From: Sporofaciens musculi
GTDB lineage: Bacteria > Bacillota > Clostridia > Lachnospirales > Lachnospiraceae
Assembly (NCBI RefSeq): GCF_009830285.1
Contig: NZ_WUQX01000001.1
Coordinates: 1,116,501-1,180,500, forward strand
Direction of reading: 5' to 3'
Length of the DNA: 64,000 nt
In this document: positions 53,580 through 63,017 of the stretch, piece after piece
How the letters are laid out: every line of letters begins with the position of its first letter
Position numbering within the stretch: the first letter of the stretch is position 1
Translations under genes and position numbers: made by a program
Notes under the pieces: model-generated
Databases searched by the model: none
Told to the model about the DNA's origin: nothing
Seen by the model: the letters and a program-made list of their open reading frames with translations, nothing else

Positions 53580-53642
53580 GCGGACAGCAGAAGACTGTCC
53601 GCAAAGCAGTCGTTTAGAAGGAGACTGATAGTTCTTATCAGT
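53580..53642 (+). promoter_or_regulatory. Structured leader with mutually exclusive hairpins
   Basis: First stem GCGGACAG / CTGTCCGC (53580-53602). Second CAGTC / GACTG (53607-53627). Third ACTGATA / TATCAGT (53624-53642). The second and third share ACTG at 53624-53627, so they cannot form together, as in a riboswitch or attenuator. The remaining leader to 53894 is AT-rich with no second hairpin that I trust. No known riboswitch class was matched. Confidence 0.5.
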
Positions 53643-53894
53643 TCTTGTATTCCCAGGAATTATTTTTTATATAGCGTGTTTTACCTATATCATTTTAGTT
53701 GGACCTATTCTTTAAGTTCGATCAAGAGTCTTACATTCTAATAATTCTGAAAGCTTCAAATTCATGAATGAAGCAAATCCCAAGATTAAAAAAAATATGT
53801 TTGGAAAGGAGGGAAGGGTTCTGTCTGAGGGAAACAAAGCTGAAAGTGACTGTAGATGCCCTTGCTTTGGAATGGATAGAAAGGAGTATCATGT

Positions 53895-56800
53895 ATGGAA
53901 AGAATAAGAAAAGGGCTTTCTTTTTTGCTGGCGCTGATGATCTGTATTTCCACTGGATTAATCTATGTGGGGAGGGCGGCTGCCTCAGATATGGAAACGA
54001 ATGGTCAGACGGTTCAGCTTAAGCAGACAGAGCACGGTAAGGTGAGGTTTGCAGATTTTGACGGGACTATGAACCTGTTTCTAAAGGGAGATGTGGTTAC
54101 GCTGGAGGCAGAGCCTGAAGATGGTTACAGCCTTGGAAAGCTTCAGATGTTGGATGCCCTCACAGGAGAAGATTTACAGATAGAAATAAAAGAAGATGAC
54201 CGACTTGGGGAACAATACCGTTTTTCTTTTATTATGGGAGAGAAGTCTATCGTTGTACATACGGAGTTTGAGGAAATCAACAAAAATACTCAGGAAGAAG
54301 CTTTTACAGAGACGCCTAAGGAGAAGCCAGAAGAAACGCCGGATAGAGAGTATGGATTTGGGGCAGAGGGTTATATCTGGGGAAAAGACAGTGAAAAAAC
54401 GGATACTGAAAGGAGTGCACGTGTAGGAGAGCAGGCGGCAGGGCGTATGCGCCGTTTGGCGTCAGGCTCAGACGTTGTAATAAAAGCGGGAGCTGTCCAT
54501 AATTACGGGGAATGGGGGACAAGCGAATTCTCGGTGACTACCGGTTCTGGGCAATTCTTAGGATATTGCGCCCAGCCTACTTTAAGTCCGCCTAATGGGA
54601 CTTACCAAGTTTCGGTGCTTAACAACGACCTGATTAAAGCGGCATTGATGATTGCGCCTGGCGGTGACCCGCAGATGTATGAGGAATATGGGAAGTCAAT
54701 TTATATGGAGGAGAAAAACAATGTCTATGCCTTTGCCCATGCGCTAATCGGTTTTTTATATATGGGTTCGCTTAAAGGACTTGGGCCCTTTATGGCTGCA
54801 AATATACGGAGTATGGAAGAAAAGTTGAATCGCTTGATGCAGGAGTCCGGTTATGAGGAGTTCCAAAACCGTTTGAGACAGTGCACAGCCTATATCGTCT
54901 ATACAGGGGATGATAAGTACCAGGATATTGTATGGCTTGAAAGGAATCCGGCTGGATATGCCAGACTTAAGAAAACTTCAGCGAATACGGGAATTACGGA
55001 TGGAAACAGTTGCTACAGCCTTGCAGGAGCACAGTATGGCGTGTTTCGTGACAGTGGATGTACACAGCAGGCGGCTGTGCTGACCACGGATACAGCCGGC
55101 AATTCAGATACGGCGACACTTAATGAGGGAACATATTATGTGAAGGAGATTAGGGCTGCTAAAGGTTATGCCCTTGATTCTCAGGTGTATCCGATTCAGG
55201 TTACGACAGGTCAGACGGCAGAGCTTAAGGTCAGTGACGAACCGGTTCTTGCGCCAGCCCTTTTGATCTATAAGGTGGATAGGGAGACAAAGGGGGCAAA
55301 AGCTCTTGGCGCGGCATCCCTGGAAAATACACGATTTCGGGTGAATTTCTACAGCGGCCACTACACGAAGGGGAACCTTCCGGCAAAGGCTACCCGCTCC
55401 TGGGTAATCAAGGCCGCTGCTTTAGAAGGCAGCAAAGGAGCACGCCGAAGCGCAGTAGAAGAAAGGCCGGACAAGGTTTCCGGAGATGCTTTTTATCAGG
55501 TCGGGGAGGAGGTTATTCTGCCTCTTGGGACGCTTAGCGTGGAGGAGATACAAGCGCCGGCAGGGTATCAGCTTGACAGCTCTTATCTGAGCATTACGGG
55601 TAACAGCGGGGAAAAAGAAAGGGTGCATGTCGCTCAGATTATCCAAAGCGGTAATCAGGGGATTGTCGAGGACGGTCCTAGATACACAGTTGCGGACAGT
55701 GTAATCCGCGCAGATATGGAATTGACCAAGATTGACAAGAACACCCAAAGACCCATTGCAGGAGTACCTTTTCGGATTACGTCTAAGACAACGAAGGAGT
55801 CCCATGTGATTATGACAGATGAGAACGGGCATTATTCTTCAAGCTCAGCTTATGCCGCTCACAGCTACCGGACCAACGGCGGGCAGGCTGGGGACGGTCT
55901 GTGGTTTGGATTGGATGCAGACGGAAGAAATGTTTTGGTGGATGATGGTGTGGGCGCGCTTCCCTATGATACCTATACCATCGAAGAATTAAAATGTGCT
56001 GCCAATGAGGGGAAATTTCTGTATTCCGGTTCATTTACCATCACAAAGGCGAATTACATTGTCAATCTGGGGAATGTGGAGAATGCAGACGTAGCTATTG
56101 AGACGACGGCAAAGGACGAAGCTACGGGCACCCATTATGCCTCGGCGGGGGATGTGACGCTGCTTGATACGGTAAGATATATTGGGCTTCAGAAGGAGAA
56201 AACCTATCGTCTGACAGGGTCGTTAATGAATCGGACGACAGGACGCAGGGTCACGGATGAAGACGGGGAGCCTGTTGTCGTGACAAAGACCTTCACTCCC
56301 AAAGATTCCAATGGAGAAGTTGAGGTGGAATTTACCTTTGATGCTTTTGGACTTAAGGGAAATGACGTAGTTGTCTATGAAGAACTGTATCTTGGGAATG
56401 AAAAACTGGCTGAACATGCGGACATTAATGACGAGTCCCAGACCATCCATTTTCCAGAGATTCGGACAAGGGCGGTTGACTATGAAACAAATGGCGGGGC
56501 TGCAAAGGCGGACGAAGATATGGTAATTGTAGATACGGTATCTTACGAGAATCTGCGTGCTGGACGGAAATATAAGATTACCGGAATTTTAATGGATAAG
56601 GACACGAAACGCGCCGTTCTTGACGACAATGGCAGTAAAGTTGAAGCAGAGACAACATTTACCGCAAAGAGGGCAAGCGGAACCGTTGAGGTAGTATTTC
56701 GGTTTGGGGGGAGGAAGCTTGCAGGGAAAACTCTAGTAGCATTTGAGACTTTAGAGAAGGATAATAAAGAATATGCAGTACATCATGACATTGAGGATGA

Positions 56801-59800
56801 GGCCCAGACTGTGTACATTCCAAAGATTAGTACGAAAGTGTATGACAGTGATACAAAATCCCAGGTTTCCCGTGCGGATGAGGAAGTGACTTTAATTGAT
56901 GAGGTGAAATACGAGAATCTTCTGGCGGGACGAGAATATCTGCTGAGAGGAACACTGGTGAATCCAGAGACGAAGAAGGCAGCGGTAGACGCCGGCGGGA
57001 ATCCGATTACCGGACAGACTGTATTTGTACCGTCAAAGAAGAACGGAAGTGCAGAGGTGACCTTTCGATTTGACGGAAGCAGCCTTGCGGGGGATACTTA
57101 TGTTATCTTTGAAGAACTTTTGTGTGGCGGGAAATTGCTTGCAGAACATAAAGATGCAAAAGATGAGGGGCAGACTGTTTATTTTCCTTCGCTGGAAACA
57201 AGGGCGTCAGACAGGGAGACCGGCAGAGGGATTGCTTATGCCAATGAGAGGGTGGTCATTGAGGACGTGGTGCATTATGAGAACCTGATTCCAGGTAAGA
57301 AGTATACGGTACAGGGCGTTTTGAAAGATCAGTCTACCAAAGAATCCCTTAAGGATGCCAAGGGGAAAGAGGTTACGGCAAAGAAAGAATTTACGGCGAA
57401 GGATGCCAAAGGCGATGTGACTGTGGTGTTTGAGTTTGACGGAAGTATACTTGCAGGAAAGACAACAGTTGCTTTTGAAGAATTATTTATGGAGAAAAAG
57501 AGTATCGCTATTCATGCGGATATTCATGATGAGGCCCAGACAGTAGAATTTCCCAAGATTAGGACGCAGGCAGCGGACCAAAAGTCGGGAATGAATCTGA
57601 CTATGGCGTCCGACGAGATTAGGGTAGTGGACAGGGTTTCTTATCAACATCTGATTCCAGGGTGCGGATATCGCCTGGAGGGGATACTGATGGATCAGAA
57701 GACGGGGGAACCGGCAGTTGATTCTAAGGGAAAGAGGATTCAGGCGGATACCAAATTTACGGCCAAAGACAAAGACGGAACCGTGGAATTAACGTTTCAG
57801 TTTTCGGGAAATGGCCTTGCGGGGCGTACCTTCGTGGTATTTGAAGAACTTTCCATGGAGAAGTCCTGGTTTCAGGATGTGACTGTCGCAGTACATCGGG
57901 ATATGGAGGATGAAGCGCAGACCATCTATCTTCCTAAGATTGGTACGGCTGTTCGTGACAAGGCTACCGGAATGAGAATGGCGCGGGCAGATTCAGAGGT
58001 GATACTGATTGATGATGTAGAGTATGAGAATCTCCTGGCCGGAAGGGAGTATGTGCTTAAGGGCACGCTGATGGATGCCGAGACGAAGAAGGAAGCGGCA
58101 GGCAGAAATGGGAAGCCCATAACTGCACAGACGGTATTTACGCCTGACAAAAAGGATGGCAGCGTACAGGTAGAATTTCGGTTTGACGGGAAAGAACTGG
58201 CAGGAAGGACGGTGGTGGTCTATGAAGAACTGCTGTGTCAGGAGCATAAGGTGGCAGAGCATAAGGATCTGAAGGATGAAAAACAGACCGTCCATTTTCC
58301 GTCTATAGCCACGACCGCCAAGGATACTAAGACAGGTGAGCGCATCTCATTTGCCGGTGAGCAGGTGACGATTGAAGACGTTGTACATTATGAGAACCTG
58401 ATTCCAGGGAAAAAATATACGATAGCGGGAATGCTGATGGAGAAGTCCACAGGCAAGCCTCTTACGGACGCCAAGGGAAAGGAGATAAGGGCAGAGAAAG
58501 AATTTACGGCAGAGGAGGCGAAAGGAGATGAGACTGTGGTATTTACATTCGACGGCAGCGTGCTGGCAGGAAAAGTGACGGTTGCCTTTGAGGAATTATT
58601 TACGGAGAAAAAGAGTCTTGCCGTTCACATGGATATTGAGGATGAGCCCCAAACAGTGAAATTCCCAAGGATTCAGACGCAGGCTGCCGACAAGGAGACA
58701 AAAACGAATATGACGATGGCTTCTGAGAAAGTAACGATAGTGGATACGGTATCCTACTGGAATCTGATTCCAGAGCACCAATATCATCTGAAAGGTACGC
58801 TGATGGATTTGGAGACGAAGGAGCCGGCGCTGGACGCGGACGGAAATGAGATTCGTGCAGATATGACCTTTGTGCCAAAGGAAGCCCAAGGGACTGTGAA
58901 GCTGTCCTTCTGTTTTGCGGGAAAGGGACTGGAAGGACATACGTTTGTAGTGTTCGAGGAGTTGTCAATGGAGCAATCCTGGTTTCAGGAGACGGTTGTT
59001 GCGATACATAAGGATATGGAGGATGAGGCGCAGACCATCCATTTCCCCAAGGTTTGGACAACGGCATTGGATGATGAGACCTTGTCCCATCAGGCGAAAG
59101 CAGACGAAAAGATTGGCGTTACAGATATGGTCTATTACTCGAATGTTCTGGTTGGAAATGAGTATAGGGTGAAAGGTGTTTTGATGGATTATGAGACCGG
59201 AGAAGTGTTGAAGGATGATAAGGGGGAGGCGGTTACGGCAGAGGCTTCATTTACGGCAGAGGGAACCAAGGGAGAGATCCCTGTGGAGTTTTCTTTGAGT
59301 GGAGCATCTCTTGCAGGGAAAACAGCGGTGCTCTACGAAAGACTTGAATATGAAGATGTTTTGGTTGCCAGCCATGAGGATTTGGAGGAGACAAAACAGA
59401 GCATCTATTTCCCATCCATCAAGACCAGCGCCAGGGATAAGGAAAATGATGATAAGGAATTGGTGATTAAGGACATGGTGACCCTTACAGACGAAGTGGA
59501 GTATCAAAACTTAATTCCGGATACAGAATATCGGATGGAGGGCAGGGTTATGGATAAGAATACGGGAGAGGCACTGGTAATTGCTGATCTGCCTGTTAAG
59601 GCAGAGCGGGTATTTAAGCCTAAGAAGCCCTCTGGGAGTATTGACGTAGAATTTACCTTTCAAAGTAAAGGGATGGAGGAAAAGGAGCTGGTGGTATTCG
59701 AGAAACTCTATATGACGGACAATGGAGAAGAAGTTGTGAGTCATGAAGATTGGGAGGATGAGAATCAGACTGTGAGGCTGGTAAGAGAGCCAAGCCCGCC

Positions 59801-59918
59801 AAGGAGAGTAAAGACAGGAGACGGCTCTGAGAGAGAAATTCCTGTGTATGTGGTTTTAGCTGCGATAAGTGCAGCAGCGTTGTTGAGTATAGGAGGAAAA
59901 AGGAGAAGAAAATTGTAG
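53895..59918 (+). CDS. Giant cell-wall-anchored adhesin with ten ester-bond (VaFE-type) repeats
   Basis: 2007 aa. Signal peptide (1-35); a Cys225 thioester-like site (GYCAQP) with a candidate partner Gln329 (RQCTAYIVY) in an N-terminal head domain; three prealbumin-like SpaA/Cna-B domains (about 360-730); then ten repeats of about 123 residues (about 733-1960). Each repeat opens with a T.A.D..T start and closes with DE.QT..FP.I, the thin Thr-Gln pattern of self-forming ester-bond domains. The C-terminus has VKTGDG, a hydrophobic helix and RRRKL, a variant sortase signal. It is a rigid, cross-linked surface stalk for attachment to host or other cells. No sortase gene is in the window. Confidence 0.9.
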   Translation: MERIRKGLSFLLALMICISTGLIYVGRAAASDMETNGQTVQLKQTEHGKVRFADFDGTMNLFLKGDVVTLEAEPEDGYSLGKLQMLDALTGEDLQIEIKEDDRLGEQYRFSFIMGEKSIVVHTEFEEINKNTQEEAFTETPKEKPEETPDREYGFGAEGYIWGKDSEKTDTERSARVGEQAAGRMRRLASGSDVVIKAGAVHNYGEWGTSEFSVTTGSGQFLGYCAQPTLSPPNGTYQVSVLNNDLIKAALMIAPGGDPQMYEEYGKSIYMEEKNNVYAFAHALIGFLYMGSLKGLGPFMAANIRSMEEKLNRLMQESGYEEFQNRLRQCTAYIVYTGDDKYQDIVWLERNPAGYARLKKTSANTGITDGNSCYSLAGAQYGVFRDSGCTQQAAVLTTDTAGNSDTATLNEGTYYVKEIRAAKGYALDSQVYPIQVTTGQTAELKVSDEPVLAPALLIYKVDRETKGAKALGAASLENTRFRVNFYSGHYTKGNLPAKATRSWVIKAAALEGSKGARRSAVEERPDKVSGDAFYQVGEEVILPLGTLSVEEIQAPAGYQLDSSYLSITGNSGEKERVHVAQIIQSGNQGIVEDGPRYTVADSVIRADMELTKIDKNTQRPIAGVPFRITSKTTKESHVIMTDENGHYSSSSAYAAHSYRTNGGQAGDGLWFGLDADGRNVLVDDGVGALPYDTYTIEELKCAANEGKFLYSGSFTITKANYIVNLGNVENADVAIETTAKDEATGTHYASAGDVTLLDTVRYIGLQKEKTYRLTGSLMNRTTGRRVTDEDGEPVVVTKTFTPKDSNGEVEVEFTFDAFGLKGNDVVVYEELYLGNEKLAEHADINDESQTIHFPEIRTRAVDYETNGGAAKADEDMVIVDTVSYENLRAGRKYKITGILMDKDTKRAVLDDNGSKVEAETTFTAKRASGTVEVVFRFGGRKLAGKTLVAFETLEKDNKEYAVHHDIEDEAQTVYIPKISTKVYDSDTKSQVSRADEEVTLIDEVKYENLLAGREYLLRGTLVNPETKKAAVDAGGNPITGQTVFVPSKKNGSAEVTFRFDGSSLAGDTYVIFEELLCGGKLLAEHKDAKDEGQTVYFPSLETRASDRETGRGIAYANERVVIEDVVHYENLIPGKKYTVQGVLKDQSTKESLKDAKGKEVTAKKEFTAKDAKGDVTVVFEFDGSILAGKTTVAFEELFMEKKSIAIHADIHDEAQTVEFPKIRTQAADQKSGMNLTMASDEIRVVDRVSYQHLIPGCGYRLEGILMDQKTGEPAVDSKGKRIQADTKFTAKDKDGTVELTFQFSGNGLAGRTFVVFEELSMEKSWFQDVTVAVHRDMEDEAQTIYLPKIGTAVRDKATGMRMARADSEVILIDDVEYENLLAGREYVLKGTLMDAETKKEAAGRNGKPITAQTVFTPDKKDGSVQVEFRFDGKELAGRTVVVYEELLCQEHKVAEHKDLKDEKQTVHFPSIATTAKDTKTGERISFAGEQVTIEDVVHYENLIPGKKYTIAGMLMEKSTGKPLTDAKGKEIRAEKEFTAEEAKGDETVVFTFDGSVLAGKVTVAFEELFTEKKSLAVHMDIEDEPQTVKFPRIQTQAADKETKTNMTMASEKVTIVDTVSYWNLIPEHQYHLKGTLMDLETKEPALDADGNEIRADMTFVPKEAQGTVKLSFCFAGKGLEGHTFVVFEELSMEQSWFQETVVAIHKDMEDEAQTIHFPKVWTTALDDETLSHQAKADEKIGVTDMVYYSNVLVGNEYRVKGVLMDYETGEVLKDDKGEAVTAEASFTAEGTKGEIPVEFSLSGASLAGKTAVLYERLEYEDVLVASHEDLEETKQSIYFPSIKTSARDKENDDKELVIKDMVTLTDEVEYQNLIPDTEYRMEGRVMDKNTGEALVIADLPVKAERVFKPKKPSGSIDVEFTFQSKGMEEKELVVFEKLYMTDNGEEVVSHEDWEDENQTVRLVREPSPPRRVKTGDGSEREIPVYVVLAAISAAALLSIGGKRRRKL

Positions 59919-60004
59919 ACATAAGAGAAATCTTCAAGTACAATAGTGGATGTGAGAAAACGAAAAAACAGAGTCCACTCTACTTTAAGAAAGGATGAAG
60001 GAAG

Positions 60005-60577
60005 ATGAGTAACCTTACAGAGATCAGATGGCATGGCCGTGGCGGCCAGGGTGCCAAGACTGCCGCTCTGCTTCTTGCAGATGTGGCGTTTCAGACGGGG
60101 AAGTATGTTCAGGGGTTTCCGGAGTACGGACCAGAGCGTATGGGAGCGCCGATTACGGCTTACAATCGAATCAGCGACACACAGATTCGCGTACATTCTA
60201 ATATCTATACTCCCCAGTATGTGGTGGTGGTAGATGAATCGCTTTTGGAGGCGGTTGACGTAACCAGCGGTCTTAAGAAGGACGGTGCGATACTTATTAA
60301 TACAGCGCGTCCGAAGGAGGAGATTATTCCACATTTGAAGGGATATGAAGGAAAGGTATATACCATCGATGCCCACAAGGTATCCATGGCTGCCATGGGA
60401 AAGTATTTCCCAAATACACCGCTGCTTGCGGCAATCGTTAAGGTGGCGGATGTGATGGACGAAGAAACATTTTTAAAAGAGATGCGCTCATCCTTTTCCC
60501 ATAAGTTCGCCAGTAAGCCAGAGGTGATTGACGGTAATATGGCGGCTCTTAAGATGGCGCTTGAGGAGGTGCGGTAA
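60005..60577 (+). CDS. porG: 2-oxoacid:ferredoxin oxidoreductase, gamma subunit
   Basis: 190 aa. The N-terminal MSNLTEIRWHGRGGQGAKTAALLL and PEYGPERMGAP are the hallmarks of the gamma subunit, the domain that helps close the active site. AAAGGA precedes the start. It leads a four-gene operon gamma-delta-alpha-beta that oxidises pyruvate (or a related 2-oxoacid) with CoA to acyl-CoA, CO2 and reduced ferredoxin. The next ATG directly follows its stop. Confidence 0.95.
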   Translation: MSNLTEIRWHGRGGQGAKTAALLLADVAFQTGKYVQGFPEYGPERMGAPITAYNRISDTQIRVHSNIYTPQYVVVVDESLLEAVDVTSGLKKDGAILINTARPKEEIIPHLKGYEGKVYTIDAHKVSMAAMGKYFPNTPLLAAIVKVADVMDEETFLKEMRSSFSHKFASKPEVIDGNMAALKMALEEVR

Positions 60578-60880
60578 ATGACTACGGATATTACAAAATT
60601 AGGTGTGAAGGCTTCCTGGAGGGATTTGACGGAAGGAATGGTGATTGCCAAAGCAGGAACATCGAAGGAGTTCAACACAGGCGAGTGGTCTACGGATAAG
60701 CCGGTATTCATAGAGGAAAAATGTAAACAGTGTCTTCTGTGTACGCCGGTCTGTCCGGACAGTTGTATTCCGGTAAAAGAGGGCAAGAGAGGCGAATTCG
60801 ACTATGATCATTGTAAGGGATGCGGCATCTGTGTAAAGTCATGCCCATTCGGCGCAATCACGATGGAAGGGGTGGAGTAA
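60578..60880 (+). CDS. porD: 2-oxoacid:ferredoxin oxidoreductase, delta subunit (ferredoxin-like)
   Basis: 100 aa. Two [4Fe-4S] motifs: CKQCLLCTPVCPDSC (about 48-62) and CKGCGICVKSCPFGA (about 76-90). It carries electrons from the catalytic core to external ferredoxin. The start ATG touches the gamma stop codon, and the alpha gene begins two bases after its own stop. Confidence 0.95.
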   Translation: MTTDITKLGVKASWRDLTEGMVIAKAGTSKEFNTGEWSTDKPVFIEEKCKQCLLCTPVCPDSCIPVKEGKRGEFDYDHCKGCGICVKSCPFGAITMEGVE

Positions 60881-60881
60881 G

Positions 60882-62063
60882 ATGGCAAAAAGAGACCGTT
60901 TATCAGGAAATGAAGCGATAGCGATAGCGTTAAGGCAGATTAATCCGGATGTATTTCCGGCGTTCCCGATCACACCGTCCACGGAGATTCCTCAGTATTT
61001 TGCCTCCTTTGTGGCAAACGGGCAGGTAGACACAGAATTTATTCCAGTGGAGAGTGAGCACAGCTCCATGAGCGCTGCAATCGGCGCGTCGGCGGCAGGT
61101 GCGAGAAGCCTTACGGCAACCTCCTCCTGCGGACTTGCCTATATGTGGGAGGAGTTGTACATAGCGGCATCCAACCGGCTTCCTTTGGCGCTGGCATTGG
61201 TAAACCGCGCATTGTCAGGACCGATTAATATTAACTGTGACCATTCGGACAGCATGGGCGCAAGAGATGCTGGATGGATTCAGATTTACGCGGAGAACAA
61301 TCAGGAAGCCTATGATAACATGGTGCAGGCATACCGTATTTCCGAGCATAAGGACGTAAGGCTTCCGATTATGATTTGCCAGGATGGGTTTATTACCAGC
61401 CATGCGGTGGAGAATATGGAGCTATTAGAGGATGATGAGGTAAAGAAATTTGTCGGAGAATATGCACCTGAGAATTATCTGCTGAATCCGGACTGCCCTA
61501 TGGCGGTAGGCCCCTATTCAATCACGGACTATTATATGGAAGCAAAGCGCAGCCAGGCGGAGGGAATGAAGCATGTAGAGCAGGTTGTGCTTGATGTGGC
61601 CAAAGAATTTGCGGGGATTTCCGGCAGAGAGTACGGCTTATTTGAGGCGTATTGTATGGAGGATGCCGAGTATGCGGTGGTTATGATTGGTTCAGCGGCA
61701 GGTACTACCAAGGATGCTATTGATGCTTTAAGAAAGAAAGGGGTAAAGGTTGGGCTTTTGAAGCTTCGGCTTTATCGTCCATTTCCGGCAGAAGCCATTG
61801 CAGAGGCTCTGACAGGAGTAAAAGCGGTTGCCATCATGGATCGGGCGGAGGGTTATACGAACCATGGAGGTCCCCTTGGGGCGGACGTAATGTCTGCGTT
61901 ATACAGGGCAAGGTCTAAGGCTTTGGCTGTGAATTACATCTATGGACTTGGAGGACGCGATGTGCGTGTGGAGGACATGGAGGGCGTATTTGCAGCTTTG
62001 AAACAGATTGCTGAGGATGGCCATGCAGGAGAGACTTACCGATATCTTGGAATCAGAGAATAG
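60882..62063 (+). CDS. porA: 2-oxoacid:ferredoxin oxidoreductase, alpha subunit
   Basis: 393 aa. The N-terminal domain has FPITPSTEIPQY and EHSSMSAAIGASAAGARSLT, and a C-terminal transketolase-like domain (AVAIMDRAEGYTNHGGPLGADV) as in pyruvate synthase alpha chains. It forms the substrate pocket with the beta chain. GGGTGGAGT precedes the start within the delta gene's end. Pyruvate is the most likely substrate; 2-oxoisovalerate cannot be excluded. Confidence 0.93.
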   Translation: MAKRDRLSGNEAIAIALRQINPDVFPAFPITPSTEIPQYFASFVANGQVDTEFIPVESEHSSMSAAIGASAAGARSLTATSSCGLAYMWEELYIAASNRLPLALALVNRALSGPININCDHSDSMGARDAGWIQIYAENNQEAYDNMVQAYRISEHKDVRLPIMICQDGFITSHAVENMELLEDDEVKKFVGEYAPENYLLNPDCPMAVGPYSITDYYMEAKRSQAEGMKHVEQVVLDVAKEFAGISGREYGLFEAYCMEDAEYAVVMIGSAAGTTKDAIDALRKKGVKVGLLKLRLYRPFPAEAIAEALTGVKAVAIMDRAEGYTNHGGPLGADVMSALYRARSKALAVNYIYGLGGRDVRVEDMEGVFAALKQIAEDGHAGETYRYLGIRE

Positions 62064-62075
62064 GGGGGACAAAAG

Positions 62076-63011
62076 ATGGGTTATAATTTCAAAGAGACGA
62101 TGAGCAAACCGGAACGTCTGGCGCCTGGACATAGGATGTGCGCGGGCTGCGGCGGTACGATTGCGGTGAGAAACGTACTGCGGGGGCTTCATGAAGGAGA
62201 TAAAGCTGTAATCGGAAATGCCACGGGCTGCCTGGAGGTGTCCACTTTTACCTATCCGTATACAGCGTGGGAGGACAGCTATATCCATAACGCGTTTGAA
62301 AATGCAGGTGCAACCTTAAGCGGTGTGGAGGGTGCGTACAAGGCTCTGAAAAGAAAAGGAAAATTAGATGAGACATACAAGTTTATTACCTTCGGAGGAG
62401 ACGGCGGAACCTATGATATCGGATTCCAGTCATTGTCCGGCGCGATGGAGAGGAATACGGATATGGTATATGTCTGCTACGATAACGGCGCATATATGAA
62501 CACGGGGATCCAGCGTTCTTCTGCAACGCCTATGTATGCAGACACCACCACCACTCCGGTGGGAAGCGCAAGTAACGGAAAGCCCCAGAATAGAAAGGAT
62601 TTGGCGGCGATTATTGCGGCTCATGATATTCCTTATGTGGCGCAGACTACATTTATTCAGAATTTTAAGGACCTCCATGTAAAATCTGAGAAAGCAATCT
62701 ATACGGCGGGGGCGGCATTTTTAAATATTATGGCGCCCTGTCCAAGAGGGTGGAGATATCGAACGCCGGATATTATGGAGATCTGTAAGCTGGGCGTGGA
62801 GACTTGTTACTGGCCTTTATTCGAGGTGGTGGAGGGCAAGTGGATTTTGAACTATGAGCCGAAGAAGAAGCTGCCAATCGAAGATTTTCTAAAGCCCCAG
62901 GGACGTTTTAAACATTTATTTAAGAAAGGAAACGAATATCTGATAGAGGAATTCCAGAAGGAAGTAGACCGCAGATGGGAAGAACTTAAGTTCAGATGTT
63001 CCAGAGGATAG
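62076..63011 (+). CDS. porB: 2-oxoacid:ferredoxin oxidoreductase, beta subunit
   Basis: 311 aa. CAGCGGTIAVRNV near the N-terminus and the thiamine-diphosphate motif GGDGGTYDIGFQSLSGAMERN with a later ICYDNGAYMNTG-like stretch (VCYDNGAYMNTG) identify the TPP-binding subunit, with cysteines for a further [4Fe-4S] cluster. GGGGGAC precedes the start. It is followed after six bases by the symporter gene. Confidence 0.94.
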   Translation: MGYNFKETMSKPERLAPGHRMCAGCGGTIAVRNVLRGLHEGDKAVIGNATGCLEVSTFTYPYTAWEDSYIHNAFENAGATLSGVEGAYKALKRKGKLDETYKFITFGGDGGTYDIGFQSLSGAMERNTDMVYVCYDNGAYMNTGIQRSSATPMYADTTTTPVGSASNGKPQNRKDLAAIIAAHDIPYVAQTTFIQNFKDLHVKSEKAIYTAGAAFLNIMAPCPRGWRYRTPDIMEICKLGVETCYWPLFEVVEGKWILNYEPKKKLPIEDFLKPQGRFKHLFKKGNEYLIEEFQKEVDRRWEELKFRCSRG

Positions 63012-63017
63012 AGAATC

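Noticed and set aside
48541..53612. Shared AAGACTGT and GC.AAG words in the leaders of the hemerythrin and adhesin genes
   Set aside because: The match is about 20 loosely spaced bases, and the first copy does not form the strong stem of the second, so chance is likely.
53571..53630. Possible c-di-GMP riboswitch in the adhesin leader (CCGCAAAGC element)
   Set aside because: Only the short CGCAAAGC piece matches; the other conserved parts of the aptamer are absent.
53768..54022. An 84-aa ORF ahead of and overlapping the adhesin start
   Set aside because: It has no ribosome site of its own, runs through the adhesin signal peptide in another frame and resembles no protein.
59945..59979. AGTGGA / TCCACT inverted repeat between the adhesin and por operon
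   Set aside because: Only six base pairs with a long loop and no T-run; not convincing as terminator or operator.
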